10,575 bases of DNA from Prevotellaceae bacterium (GTDB taxonomy: Bacteria > Bacteroidota > Bacteroidia > Bacteroidales > UBA932): the NCBI GenBank assembly GCA_031289385.1, contig JAITPP010000271.1:1-10575 (forward strand), written 5' to 3'. The position numbers were made by a program, and so were the translations under genes. A model generated the notes under the pieces. The model searched no databases and had not been told where the DNA came from. It saw only the letters and a list, made by a program, of their open reading frames with translations. Below, in pieces: positions 1-7,131 of this stretch; positions within the stretch are counted from its first letter, which is position 1; the number at the start of each line of letters is the position of its first letter.

Positions 1-1
1 T

Positions 2-166
2 GAAATAGACATGGAAATTTTGATGAAACACATTATCGCTGATAATGAGAAATTTATAAATATACTAAATTTCAAATCTCTTGCTCAAACGGCTTAAAAA
101 GAACTTGCGAAAGTTGAATTAGTAATTGAAAAAATCCGAAGGAATAGAATATATAAAACACTATAA
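2..166 (+). pseudogene. 3' remnant of an unidentified gene, with an in-frame stop
   Basis: The frame is open from the left edge to a TAA at 95-97, giving a 31-residue tail that ends in SLAQTA. The same frame then stays open for 22 more codons (KELAKVELVIEK, then a basic RRNR stretch) to a second TAA at 164-166. The charged, helix-like composition on both sides of the first stop suggests one protein end broken by a nonsense mutation. It could equally be a normal gene ending at 97 followed by chance open sequence. I do not recognise a family. Most of the gene would lie outside the window. Confidence 0.3.
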
Positions 167-629
167 ATTAACTAACAATATAACTCACAAAAAAATATTT
201 TCAAAAAAAATGAATTTTGATACGTAAAATCGGCTCAATTACGTTATTTATACAAGCGCATAAATTATACAGATAAAAATGATTTTCGCAGATAAAAATT
301 TTTGTGATTGTTGAAAAAAAAATTTGCGGTTGTTCAGTTAAATTGTTGATTATGTAAATCACTATTTATTAATATATTAACTAAATTTAACCAATAGAAT
401 TTTTATAAAACTAAAAATATTAGTTTCTTTGTGTGAAATTTTTTTTATCCCAACGTGCATCAAAATGCAATTTTGTACGTTATATAGATAGAAGCGGTTA
501 AATTTATGATAGGAGAAATAATATAGAAAATTTTTATTGGAATTTTAGAATTTATGTGTTTGCAATATTTTTTTGAATCTGAAAATCATTGTATTGACTT
601 TTTTTAACAATTACAATTAAAAAAATACA
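167..629. other. gene-free AT-rich intergenic stretch
   Basis: No frame here looks coding. Visible structures are a direct repeat of CAGATAAAAAT at 270-280 and 289-299; a 7-base-pair perfect stem (AAACTAA at 408-414, TTAGTTT at 420-426, 5-base loop); and an imperfect 8-base-pair stem at 452-481. None is convincing as an RNA gene or terminator. The CAGATAA word also occurs upstream of glyA. Confidence 0.5.
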
Positions 630-637
630 TACATTTG
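630..637 (+). promoter_or_regulatory. candidate Bacteroidota -7 element for the outer-membrane protein gene
   Basis: TACATTTG matches the TAnnTTTG consensus of the primary sigma factor in this phylum. No TTG lies at the expected 18-20 base distance upstream, so only half of the promoter is supported. It would leave a leader of about 100 A/T-rich bases before the start codon at 745. Confidence 0.45.
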
Positions 638-744
638 CATATTGAAAAACAATAAATAAATATCGAAATACATTATTTATATATTAAAAAAACAGAATAT
701 ACATATACAAAAAATAAATATAAGTAAAAATAAAAGAAATTACC

Positions 745-3219
745 ATGAAATTCAAACTAATTGTAACAACTATCATGCTGTTTTCGGCGCTCACAGTATC
801 CGCTCAAAACACATCATCAGCTAACACCACAACAATCAAAGGTACATTGATTGATTCGGCAACCAACAAAGGCGAATCGTTTGCCACAATTAATATCGTA
901 AGCAAAAACGCCCCAAACGTTTCAGTAAAAATGGCAGTAACCGATGACTCGGGAAAATTCAGCGAAAAAATAAGCGTTCGCGGCGATTTTATCCTAATAG
1001 CATCAGTCATAGGAAAGAAAACGGTAACAAAAGAATTTTCGGTAAACGAAACAGACAAAACAGTTGATTTGGGAACATTGCACATTTCGGATGATGTTCA
1101 GCAATTAGGTGGAGCAATGGTAGTTGCACAAAAACCATTGGTAAAAGTCGATTTGGATAAACTTGAATACAGTGTTGAAGACGACCCCGATTCTAAAACC
1201 AACAGCACCCTCGAAATGCTTAGAAAAGTGCCAATGGTAACGGTTGACGGCGAAGATAATATACAGGTAAACGGCAGCAGCAGTTTCAAAGTTCATATCA
1301 ACGGAAAGCCCAACAATATGATAAGCCAAAATCCCAGCGACGTTCTTAAAAGCATGCCCGCAAATACAATCAAAAAAATTGAAGTTATCACAAACCCCGG
1401 CGCAAAATACGATGCCGAAGGTACAAGCGGAATATTAAATATTATCACCGTAGGCGGAGGTTTTGAAGGTTACACGGCAACATTTCGCGCAGGCGTAAGC
1501 AACATAGCATTAAATGGCGGAGTATATGCCTCAATAAAAAAAGGAAATCTTACGATAAGCACAAACTATTCGTACACTCGTAATAAAAGACCACCGTTTT
1601 ATATCGACACATATCGCGAAAATTATGAATCGAACAGCGAAAAATATCTTTTGACACATCAAACGAGCAATAACAGCGGCAATTTTCAATACGGCAATAT
1701 CGACGCAAGTTACGAAATTGATACATTACGCTTGCTTTCGATGTCGTTTGGAATGTTTGGCGGAAACCCCACAAGCAGTAGAGATGGTTTTACCGAAATG
1801 CAGGATAATAATTCTAATCCTGTTTACAGTTATTCGCAAAACGGCAATTCTAAATCTTCGTGGTATTCAATCGACGGAAGTGTGGACTATCAACGTTCGT
1901 TTAAAACCAAAGGGCGGCTGCTCACATTCTCGTATCGCATAAGCACTAATCCTGAAACTGCTGATGCGTACAGCCGTTACAGCGATGATGTAAATGTGCC
2001 TGCGATATTGCAATTATCAAATCGCCGTTCGAATGACGAACAAAGCACTACCGAGCATACGTTTCAGGCAGATTATACAACGCCAATAGGCAAACTGCAT
2101 ACCATTGAAACAGGCGCAAAATATATCATAAGAGATAATGTGAGTAACGATAAATATTACTCTGCGCCATTGAATACCGAAAATTTTCAATACATCGACA
2201 GCATGAGCAGCCACTACAAACATTTGAACGATATTTTGGCGGCTTACGCAGGATATACGCTGAAATACAAAAAAGTTTCGCTTAAAGCAGGCGTCAGATA
2301 CGAACACACATCGCAGGATATTGAATACATTGTAGGTTTGGGCAAAAATTTTAATGTAGCGTTAAACGATATTGTTCCGTCGCTGTCGGCAGGAATAAAA
2401 CTTTCGGATACAAAAAACCTGCGTTTCGGATATAATATGCGTATTCAGCGTCCGAGCATTTATTATCTCAATCCGTATGTTAATATTACAAATCCTGTAA
2501 ATATAAGTTATGGAAATCCCGATTTGAAAACTCAAAAAGCCCACGTGTTCAACGTAAATTACAGCAGTTTTACGGCAAAACTCAGTATTAATGTGTCATT
2601 ATCGTATCATTTCGGAAGCAACAGTATAGACAGAATAAGTTTTATTAAAGATAATGTTCAACACAATACCTACGCCAATATAGGACAAAGCAACATAACT
2701 GTTTTTAATTTTTACACCAATTGGAATATAACGCCCAAAACCCGCATCAACCTAAACAGCCGACTGTCGTACAGCGATTTTGACAATGACGCATCCAACT
2801 TGCACAATTCGGGATGGAATGCAGACGCTTTTGTTGGTATTCAACACACATTTCCACTCAAAATACGCGCAAGTATGAATGTGGGAGGAATGACACCGGG
2901 TATAAATTTACAGGGACGCAGCAGTGCGTTTCATTATTACACTTTGTCGGTAAATCGCTCGTTTCTTAAAGAAGACAGACTGTCGATAGGCATTAGTGCA
3001 CGTAATTTCCTTAACAGACAAATGAGCCAAAAATCGGTAACCGAAGGCGTTAATTTCAGATACGAAGGTAAAGCTACATACTCTCAATATGCAATAGGAT
3101 TTAATATCAACTACCGACTTGGAAATCTGAAAGCAAGCGTCAAAAAAGCCAGCCGCACCATAGTAAACGACGACGTAAAAAGCGGCGAAGGCAGCAGCAG
3201 CGGGGGCGGAGAAAATTAA
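745..3219 (+). CDS. outer membrane beta-barrel / TonB-dependent receptor-like protein
   Basis: The 824-residue protein begins with a signal peptide (residues 1-20, cleavage after SAQ). A carboxypeptidase-regulatory-like beta-sandwich domain follows at about 30-115, starting IKGTLIDSATN. Next is a plug domain at about 125-235, with VFxI-type segments and the ITNPGAKYDAEGTSGILNI motif. A long run of alternating aromatic/polar beta strands to about residue 795 forms the barrel. This order is that of the Bacteroidota outer-membrane beta-barrel family related to TonB receptors. It is shorter than SusC and has no SusD partner beside it, so a polysaccharide-utilisation role is not supported. No clear TonB box is visible. 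The barrel ends near INYRLG and is followed by a basic segment and a Gly/Ser-rich tail (GEGSSSGGGEN). Such tails occur in this family. The substrate is unknown. The start follows the A-rich leader and gives a complete signal peptide. Confidence 0.88.
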   Translation: MKFKLIVTTIMLFSALTVSAQNTSSANTTTIKGTLIDSATNKGESFATINIVSKNAPNVSVKMAVTDDSGKFSEKISVRGDFILIASVIGKKTVTKEFSVNETDKTVDLGTLHISDDVQQLGGAMVVAQKPLVKVDLDKLEYSVEDDPDSKTNSTLEMLRKVPMVTVDGEDNIQVNGSSSFKVHINGKPNNMISQNPSDVLKSMPANTIKKIEVITNPGAKYDAEGTSGILNIITVGGGFEGYTATFRAGVSNIALNGGVYASIKKGNLTISTNYSYTRNKRPPFYIDTYRENYESNSEKYLLTHQTSNNSGNFQYGNIDASYEIDTLRLLSMSFGMFGGNPTSSRDGFTEMQDNNSNPVYSYSQNGNSKSSWYSIDGSVDYQRSFKTKGRLLTFSYRISTNPETADAYSRYSDDVNVPAILQLSNRRSNDEQSTTEHTFQADYTTPIGKLHTIETGAKYIIRDNVSNDKYYSAPLNTENFQYIDSMSSHYKHLNDILAAYAGYTLKYKKVSLKAGVRYEHTSQDIEYIVGLGKNFNVALNDIVPSLSAGIKLSDTKNLRFGYNMRIQRPSIYYLNPYVNITNPVNISYGNPDLKTQKAHVFNVNYSSFTAKLSINVSLSYHFGSNSIDRISFIKDNVQHNTYANIGQSNITVFNFYTNWNITPKTRINLNSRLSYSDFDNDASNLHNSGWNADAFVGIQHTFPLKIRASMNVGGMTPGINLQGRSSAFHYYTLSVNRSFLKEDRLSIGISARNFLNRQMSQKSVTEGVNFRYEGKATYSQYAIGFNINYRLGNLKASVKKASRTIVNDDVKSGEGSSSGGGEN

Positions 3220-3246
3220 TTCATTATTTACTATTTATTATTTACT
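3219..3246. repeat. short heptamer array (ATTTACT type)
   Basis: Four consecutive 7-base units (ATTCATT, ATTTACT, ATTTATT, ATTTACT) begin at the last base of the preceding stop codon and run into the terminator. They resemble the 7-base units found near rnz and glyA, differing by about one base per unit. Confidence 0.6.
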
Positions 3247-3248
3247 AT

Positions 3249-3293
3249 TTTGTGCTGTTCGTGTTTTTTTATACATGGGCGGCACAAAGTTTT
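3249..3293 (+). terminator. hairpin terminator after the outer-membrane protein gene
   Basis: TTTGTGCTG at 3249-3257 pairs with CGGCACAAA at 3280-3288. The stem can extend to 14 pairs (3249-3262 with 3275-3288) if G-U pairs are counted. A T run (3290-3293) follows. The loop contains GTGTTTTTTTA, which is also present in the glyA terminator. Confidence 0.6.
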
Positions 3294-3305
3294 ATGAAGG
3301 AAAAA

Positions 3306-3376
3306 ATCTTTACAACTTTAAAAACTTTACGAACTTTATAACTTGACAAACTTTAAAAACTTGACAAACTTTAAAA
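3306..3376. repeat. 9-base tandem array upstream of rpsA
   Basis: Seven units of mostly 9 bases (ACTTTAAAA, ACTTTACGA, ACTTGACAA and variants; one is 8 bases) run from 3315 to 3376, with a degenerate unit before them. The ACTTGACAA, ACTTTAAAA pair occurs twice in tandem. The same unit types recur upstream of glyA at 6941-7056. Confidence 0.8.
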
Positions 3377-3439
3377 ACGTAATAACCAAATATTTACATT
3401 AAAATAAAAATTTATCTGCAAAAAAAACTCAATCATTAA

Positions 3440-3469
3440 TTATCAATACAATATTTTTATTTACCTTTG
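3440..3469 (+). promoter_or_regulatory. rpsA promoter (Bacteroidota type)
   Basis: TACCTTTG at 3462-3469 fits TAnnTTTG. TTA at 3440-3442, one base off TTG, stands exactly 19 bases upstream. Transcription would begin near 3476, leaving a leader of about 60 bases. Any rpsA-rnz message would start here. Confidence 0.65.
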
Positions 3470-3537
3470 CTGCCCTCTTTAACATAGTGAGAGATTAAAA
3501 ATAATGTCTAACCCATTAATAAAAAAACAAAAAATAA

Positions 3538-5496
3538 ATGGAAGATTATCAAGAAAACCTCGTAAACGAGGAACAACCTGCAAGTGTAGCAGAAGAAACT
3601 GAACAAGAGGTTGCAGAAGTTGTGGAAACACAAACAGATGAACCCGAAGCAGCAGAAGCCGAAACAGCCGAAGTTGCAAAAGAAGAAACTAAAAGCGTAA
3701 GAAACACCAAACGCAATGTAGTAAACAATTTTTCTGTTCCTATCGATCAATTCAATTGGGATACGCTCGACAACGAAGATTTGTACGGCGGCAACAAAGT
3801 TGAAATTGAAGAACAGTACAATCAAACATTATCAAAAGTTGCTGAAAACGAAATCGTTGAAGGCACTGTTGTATCTGTTACAAAACGCGAAGTAATTGTA
3901 AACATCGGTTACAAAAGCGAAGGCGTGATTGGCATCACCGAATTTCGATACAATCCCGAATTAAAAGTCGGCGACAAAGTTGAAGTTTATGTAGAAACAG
4001 CCGAAGACAAACGCGGACAACTGATTTTATCGCACAAACAAGCGCGTGCATTGCGCTCGTGGGACAGAGTAAACGAGGCTCTCGAAAAAGACGAAATCAT
4101 AAAAGGATACATCAAATGCCGTACCAAAGGCGGTATGATTGTTGATGTTTTCGGAATAGAAGCATTTTTGCCCGGCTCGCAAATCGACGTAAAACCTATA
4201 CGCGATTACGATATGTTTGTTGATAAAACTATGGAATTTAAAGTTGTGAAAATAAATCAGGAATTTCGCAACGTAGTTGTATCGCACAAAGCACTTATCG
4301 AAGCAGAAATTGAAGCGCAAAAGAAAGAAATTATTTCGCATCTCGAAAAAGGACAAGTTCTTGAAGGAACTGTTAAAAATATTACATCTTACGGCGTATT
4401 TATCGATCTTGGCGGAGTTGACGGACTTATTCATATCACCGATTTATCGTGGGGACGAGTTACTCATCCCGAAGAAATCGTTACATTAGATCAAAAAATA
4501 AATGTTGTTATACTTGATTTTGATAACGATAAAAAACGTATCGCACTCGGTATAAAACAACTTACACCGCACCCATGGGATTCGCTCGACGCAAATCTTA
4601 AAGTTGGCGATAAAGTAAAAGGAAAAGTTGTTGTTATGGCAGATTACGGCGCATTTGTAGAAATTTCGCCGGGAGTGGAAGGACTAATTCACGTGTCGGA
4701 AATGTCGTGGTCACAACATCTGCGCAGCGCACAGGACTTTATGAAAGTAGGCGACGAAGTAGAAGCAGTAATTCTTACAATCGACAGAGACGAACGCAAA
4801 ATGTCGCTCGGCATAAAACAACTGAAAGCCGATCCTTGGATTAATATCGAAGAAAAATATGCAGTAGGCAGCAAACACATAGCCAGAGTTCGCAACTTTA
4901 CAAACTTCGGAATATTTGTAGAAATAGAAGAAGGCGTTGATGGACTAATTCATATAAGCGATTTATCGTGGACGAAGAAAATAAAACACCCTGCCGAATT
5001 TACACAAATAGGCTCGACTATTGACGTGCAAGTTCTTGAAATTGATAAAGAAAACCGTCGTTTAAGTCTTGGACACAAACAATTGGAAGAAAATCCATGG
5101 GATGTATTTGAAACCTTATTTACGGTTGATTCTGTTCACGAAGGAACAATTACCGAAGTCAGCGACAAAGGCGCAATAGTTTCGATGCCCTACGGAGTTG
5201 AAGGTTTTGCCCCCGCAAGAGGATTGAAAAAAGAAGATGGCACAACTGCAAAAGCAGACGAAAAACTTCTTTTCAAAGTGATTGAATTTTCAAAAACAGG
5301 AAAGAAAATCACAGTTTCGCACACACGTACATTTGAAGATGAACAGAAAGAAATTGAGGCAAAAGAAAAAGCAGCAACCGAAACTTCAACAAAAGATGCA
5401 ATAAAAAAAGTACAGTCGGCGATAGAAAAAACAACACTCGGCGATGTTGAAGCATTGGCAGCCTTGAAAGAAGAAATGGAAAGCCAAAGCGAATAA
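3538..5496 (+). CDS. rpsA: 30S ribosomal protein S1
   Basis: S1 binds mRNA on the 30S subunit and helps start translation. The 652-residue protein has six S1 (OB-fold) repeats at about residues 103-168, 184-252, 270-342, 354-429, 441-516 and 528-600. Repeats 3 to 5 carry the diagnostic GVDGLIHI or GVEGLIHV motif and are joined by PWD/PWI linkers. Repeats 1, 2 and 6 are more diverged, as expected. An acidic, Ala/Glu-rich, probably disordered extension covers residues 1-60, and a charged helical tail covers about 603-652. As I recall the family, both make it longer than Bacteroides S1. The start is firm: a stop in the same frame lies at 3535-3537, directly before the ATG, and the next Met is at residue 200. 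There is no Shine-Dalgarno sequence, only an A-rich leader. rnz follows after 42 bases. Confidence 0.97.
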   Translation: MEDYQENLVNEEQPASVAEETEQEVAEVVETQTDEPEAAEAETAEVAKEETKSVRNTKRNVVNNFSVPIDQFNWDTLDNEDLYGGNKVEIEEQYNQTLSKVAENEIVEGTVVSVTKREVIVNIGYKSEGVIGITEFRYNPELKVGDKVEVYVETAEDKRGQLILSHKQARALRSWDRVNEALEKDEIIKGYIKCRTKGGMIVDVFGIEAFLPGSQIDVKPIRDYDMFVDKTMEFKVVKINQEFRNVVVSHKALIEAEIEAQKKEIISHLEKGQVLEGTVKNITSYGVFIDLGGVDGLIHITDLSWGRVTHPEEIVTLDQKINVVILDFDNDKKRIALGIKQLTPHPWDSLDANLKVGDKVKGKVVVMADYGAFVEISPGVEGLIHVSEMSWSQHLRSAQDFMKVGDEVEAVILTIDRDERKMSLGIKQLKADPWINIEEKYAVGSKHIARVRNFTNFGIFVEIEEGVDGLIHISDLSWTKKIKHPAEFTQIGSTIDVQVLEIDKENRRLSLGHKQLEENPWDVFETLFTVDSVHEGTITEVSDKGAIVSMPYGVEGFAPARGLKKEDGTTAKADEKLLFKVIEFSKTGKKITVSHTRTFEDEQKEIEAKEKAATETSTKDAIKKVQSAIEKTTLGDVEALAALKEEMESQSE

Positions 5497-5538
5497 CGAT
5501 TGGCAAAACGAATTGCAGAAAATACTAATGTATGATTT

Positions 5539-6471
5539 ATGACTTTTAGCGTTACAATATTAGGAAGCAGTTCGGCATCGCCAACAATAAACAGATTTCA
5601 AACCGCTCATGTAGTAAATATACGTGAGCGGTTTTTCTTGATTGACTGCGGCGAAGGCACACAAATGCAAATGCTGCGCAGTAACATAAGCGTTTCCAAA
5701 ATAAACCATATTTTTATATCACATCTACACGGCGATCATATTTTCGGGCTATACGGACTGCTGTCAACAATGAACCTCGACAACCGCCGACAAGAACTGC
5801 ATATCTACGGATTTAGCATGCTCGAATATATTTTGAACGATTTTTTAAAATATTTCGGCAACGAATTTAGATACAAAATAATTTTTCATGTCGTTAATGT
5901 TCGCCACCGTAAAATTATTTATGAAGATGAGACAATGACAGTTGAAACCATTCCGCTAAAACACCGAGTACCTTGCTGCGGCTATCTTTTCAAAGAAAAA
6001 ATGCCCGAACTTAATGTTCACAAAGAAATGATTGGGCGATATAAACTGTCGCTTGCCGAAATTGTGAAAGTAAAAAACGGCTGCGACTTAATGTACGACG
6101 ACGGAACAATAATATCAAACGACGAACTTGCTTACCTGCCCTACAATCCGCGCTCGTATGCTTTTTGCTCTGACACACAATATTACAAAAAAGTTGCGGA
6201 TATTGTTGCCAACGTAGATTTACTTTACCACGAATCAACATTTGCTCACGACTTGCTTAAAATAGCAAAAAAAACAGGACATTCAACAACCGTTCAAGCA
6301 GCCGAAGTTGCAAAACAAGCCAACGTAAAAAAACTGATTATCGGACATTTTTCGTCGCGATATAAAGACTTAGAGCCGCTACTAAACGAAGCCCGCAGCG
6401 TATTTCCCGAAACATATCTCGCAAAAGAAAACGAAGTTTTTGAAATAGAATTGATTACTTGTAAGTCATAA
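5539..6471 (+). CDS. rnz: ribonuclease Z (tRNA 3'-processing endonuclease)
   Basis: This zinc-dependent metallo-beta-lactamase-fold nuclease cuts tRNA precursors at the 3' end, preparing them for CCA addition or maturation. The 310 residues are the normal length of the short, dimeric bacterial form. Metal ligands are visible: the HxHxDH motif SHLHGDH (H62, H64, D66, H67), H142 in KHRVP, D212 in FCSDTQYY, and H270 in IGHFSSRY. HEST (231-234) and GHST (247-250) are further conserved motifs. The segment of about residues 150-205 fits the tRNA-contacting arm. The start is the ATG 42 bases after the rpsA stop; a 4-codon mini-frame at 5528-5542 overlaps it by ATGA and is probably chance. Transcription is most likely shared with rpsA. 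The last codons (CKS and the stop) lie inside a 7-base tandem array, so the C-terminus is partly repeat-encoded. Confidence 0.95.
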   Translation: MTFSVTILGSSSASPTINRFQTAHVVNIRERFFLIDCGEGTQMQMLRSNISVSKINHIFISHLHGDHIFGLYGLLSTMNLDNRRQELHIYGFSMLEYILNDFLKYFGNEFRYKIIFHVVNVRHRKIIYEDETMTVETIPLKHRVPCCGYLFKEKMPELNVHKEMIGRYKLSLAEIVKVKNGCDLMYDDGTIISNDELAYLPYNPRSYAFCSDTQYYKKVADIVANVDLLYHESTFAHDLLKIAKKTGHSTTVQAAEVAKQANVKKLIIGHFSSRYKDLEPLLNEARSVFPETYLAKENEVFEIELITCKS

Positions 6472-6551
6472 GTCGTAAGTCGTAAGTTGTAAGTCGTAAG
6501 TCGTTAGTATTTAGTATTTAGTATTTAGTCGTTGGTATTTAGTATTTAATT
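6461..6551. repeat. thirteen-unit heptamer array overlapping the rnz stop codon
   Basis: Thirteen uninterrupted 7-base units run from GTAAGTC through GTAAGTT, TTTAGTA and TTTAGTC to TTTAATT. The first half is mostly GTAAGTC and the second mostly TTTAGTA. The array starts within the rnz coding sequence and includes its TAA (6469-6471). Related units occur in reverse orientation at 8573-8614. Confidence 0.9.
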
Positions 6552-6584
6552 GTTTTTTAATATGTAAATCAAATTATATTTATT

Positions 6585-6616
6585 TTTATCTGCGAAAATC
6601 TGTCGCATCTGCGTGC
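6585..6616. repeat. ATCTGCG words, one arm of an inverted pair
   Basis: Three words (ATCTGCG, ATCTGTCG, ATCTGCG) occur within 32 bases. The last, ATCTGCGTGC, is the exact reverse complement of GCACGCAGAT at 6890-6899, so the two clusters bracket the central repeats as an inverted pair. Confidence 0.65.
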
Positions 6617-6620
6617 TAAA

Positions 6621-6655
6621 AAGAATGAAGAATGAAGAGTTAAGAATGAAGAATT
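6621..6655. repeat. AAGAATG heptamer array
   Basis: Five consecutive 7-base units: AAGAATG twice, AAGAGTT, AAGAATG, AAGAATT. The purine-rich strand partly complements the TTAACTTC array just downstream. Confidence 0.75.
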
Positions 6656-6672
6656 ATTCATTAATAACTTCC

Positions 6673-6714
6673 CTAACTTCTTAACTTCTTAACTTCTTCT
6701 AACTTCTTAACTTC
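6673..6714. repeat. TTAACTTC octamer array
   Basis: Units CTAACTTC, TTAACTTC, TTAACTTC, a 10-base TTCTAACTTC and TTAACTTC follow one another. CTTAACTTC is complementary to parts of the AAGAGTTAAGAA stretch at 6635-6646, so the two arrays could fold together. Confidence 0.75.
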
Positions 6715-6778
6715 AACTTAAAACTCACAATTTTTTTATTATGAAAAATATTTTTTGCAATTCCGTTTTTCTCTTCTC

Positions 6779-6872
6779 CCACAAAGACACAAAGTTCACA
6801 AAGAAAATATTAATTCTAAATATTTTTTTTAAAATCTTGTGTTCTTTGTGAAATTCTTTGTGAACTTTGTGG
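6779..6872. repeat. long inverted repeat built from CACAAAG words
   Basis: CACAAAGTTCACAAAGAA at 6788-6805 has a perfect 18-base reverse complement at 6854-6871, with a 48-base AT-rich loop. Each arm is itself made of repeated CACAAAG words spaced 8 to 9 bases apart; the left cluster spans 6779-6803. No T run follows, so it is not a standard terminator. Confidence 0.85.
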
Positions 6873-6889
6873 TTAGAAATTATTAAAAA

Positions 6890-6927
6890 GCACGCAGATA
6901 ACGCAGATAAAACAAATTTACACAGAT
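6890..6927. repeat. CGCAGATAA words, second arm of an inverted pair
   Basis: GCACGCAGATAA and CGCAGATAAA stand in tandem, followed by ACACAGAT. The words are the reverse complement of those at 6585-6616 and resemble the repeat at 270-299. Confidence 0.65.
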
Positions 6928-6940
6928 TTTTTTTAAAAAA

Positions 6941-7056
6941 TCTTTATGAACTTTATAAACTTGACAAACTTTATAAACTTTATAAACTTGACAAACTTTA
7001 AAAACTTTATGAACTTTAAAAACTTTATAAACTTGACAAACTTTAAAAACTTTATA
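6941..7056. repeat. thirteen-unit 9-base tandem array upstream of glyA
   Basis: Units are ACTTTATAA, ACTTGACAA, ACTTTAAAA and ACTTTATGA in mixed order, with a degenerate first unit (TCTTTATGA) and an 8-base last unit. The unit types match the array at 3306-3376. Because 9 is a multiple of 3 and no unit holds a stop in this phase, the array reads as a 60-codon frame (6946-7128) of NF/NLT repeats. That frame is probably not a gene. Confidence 0.9.
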
Positions 7057-7063
7057 ACTTTTA

Positions 7064-7096
7064 TTGTCGATATTTTCAAAATTTCATCTAAATTTG
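7064..7096 (+). promoter_or_regulatory. candidate glyA promoter
   Basis: TAAATTTG at 7089-7096 matches TAnnTTTG. TTG at 7064-7066 is 22 bases upstream, slightly longer than the usual 18-20. Transcription would begin near 7103, giving a leader of about 30 bases. The promoter sits directly downstream of the 9-base array. Confidence 0.55.
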
Positions 7097-7131
7097 CAAG
7101 AATATTAAAAATTCTTACAAAAAATTAAAAA

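Larger units (their letters stand above)
6472..7131. other. repeat-packed intergenic region between rnz and glyA
   Basis: About 660 bases without a credible gene. In order it holds the rest of the heptamer array, ATCTGCG words, AAGAATG heptamers, TTAACTTC octamers, a long CACAAAG inverted repeat, CGCAGATAA words in reverse orientation, a 9-base array and the glyA promoter. No convincing terminator for rnz was found; the 18-base-pair inverted repeat lacks a following T run. Confidence 0.75.

Noticed and set aside
745..3219. SusC-type polysaccharide importer
   Set aside because: The protein is shorter than SusC proteins, lacks a recognisable SusC signature, and no SusD-like gene follows; the next gene is rpsA.
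4027..4434. 135-codon minus-strand frame inside rpsA
   Set aside because: It lies wholly opposite a conserved S1 coding sequence, is rich in Phe, Asn and Tyr from AT-rich complement codons, and has no domain or promoter.
6779..6872. Terminator for the rpsA-rnz operon
   Set aside because: The 18-base-pair inverted repeat is over 300 bases beyond the stop, has a 48-base loop and is not followed by a T run.
6461..7056. CRISPR array
   Set aside because: The repeat units are 7 to 9 bases and contiguous, with no unique spacers, and no cas gene is near.
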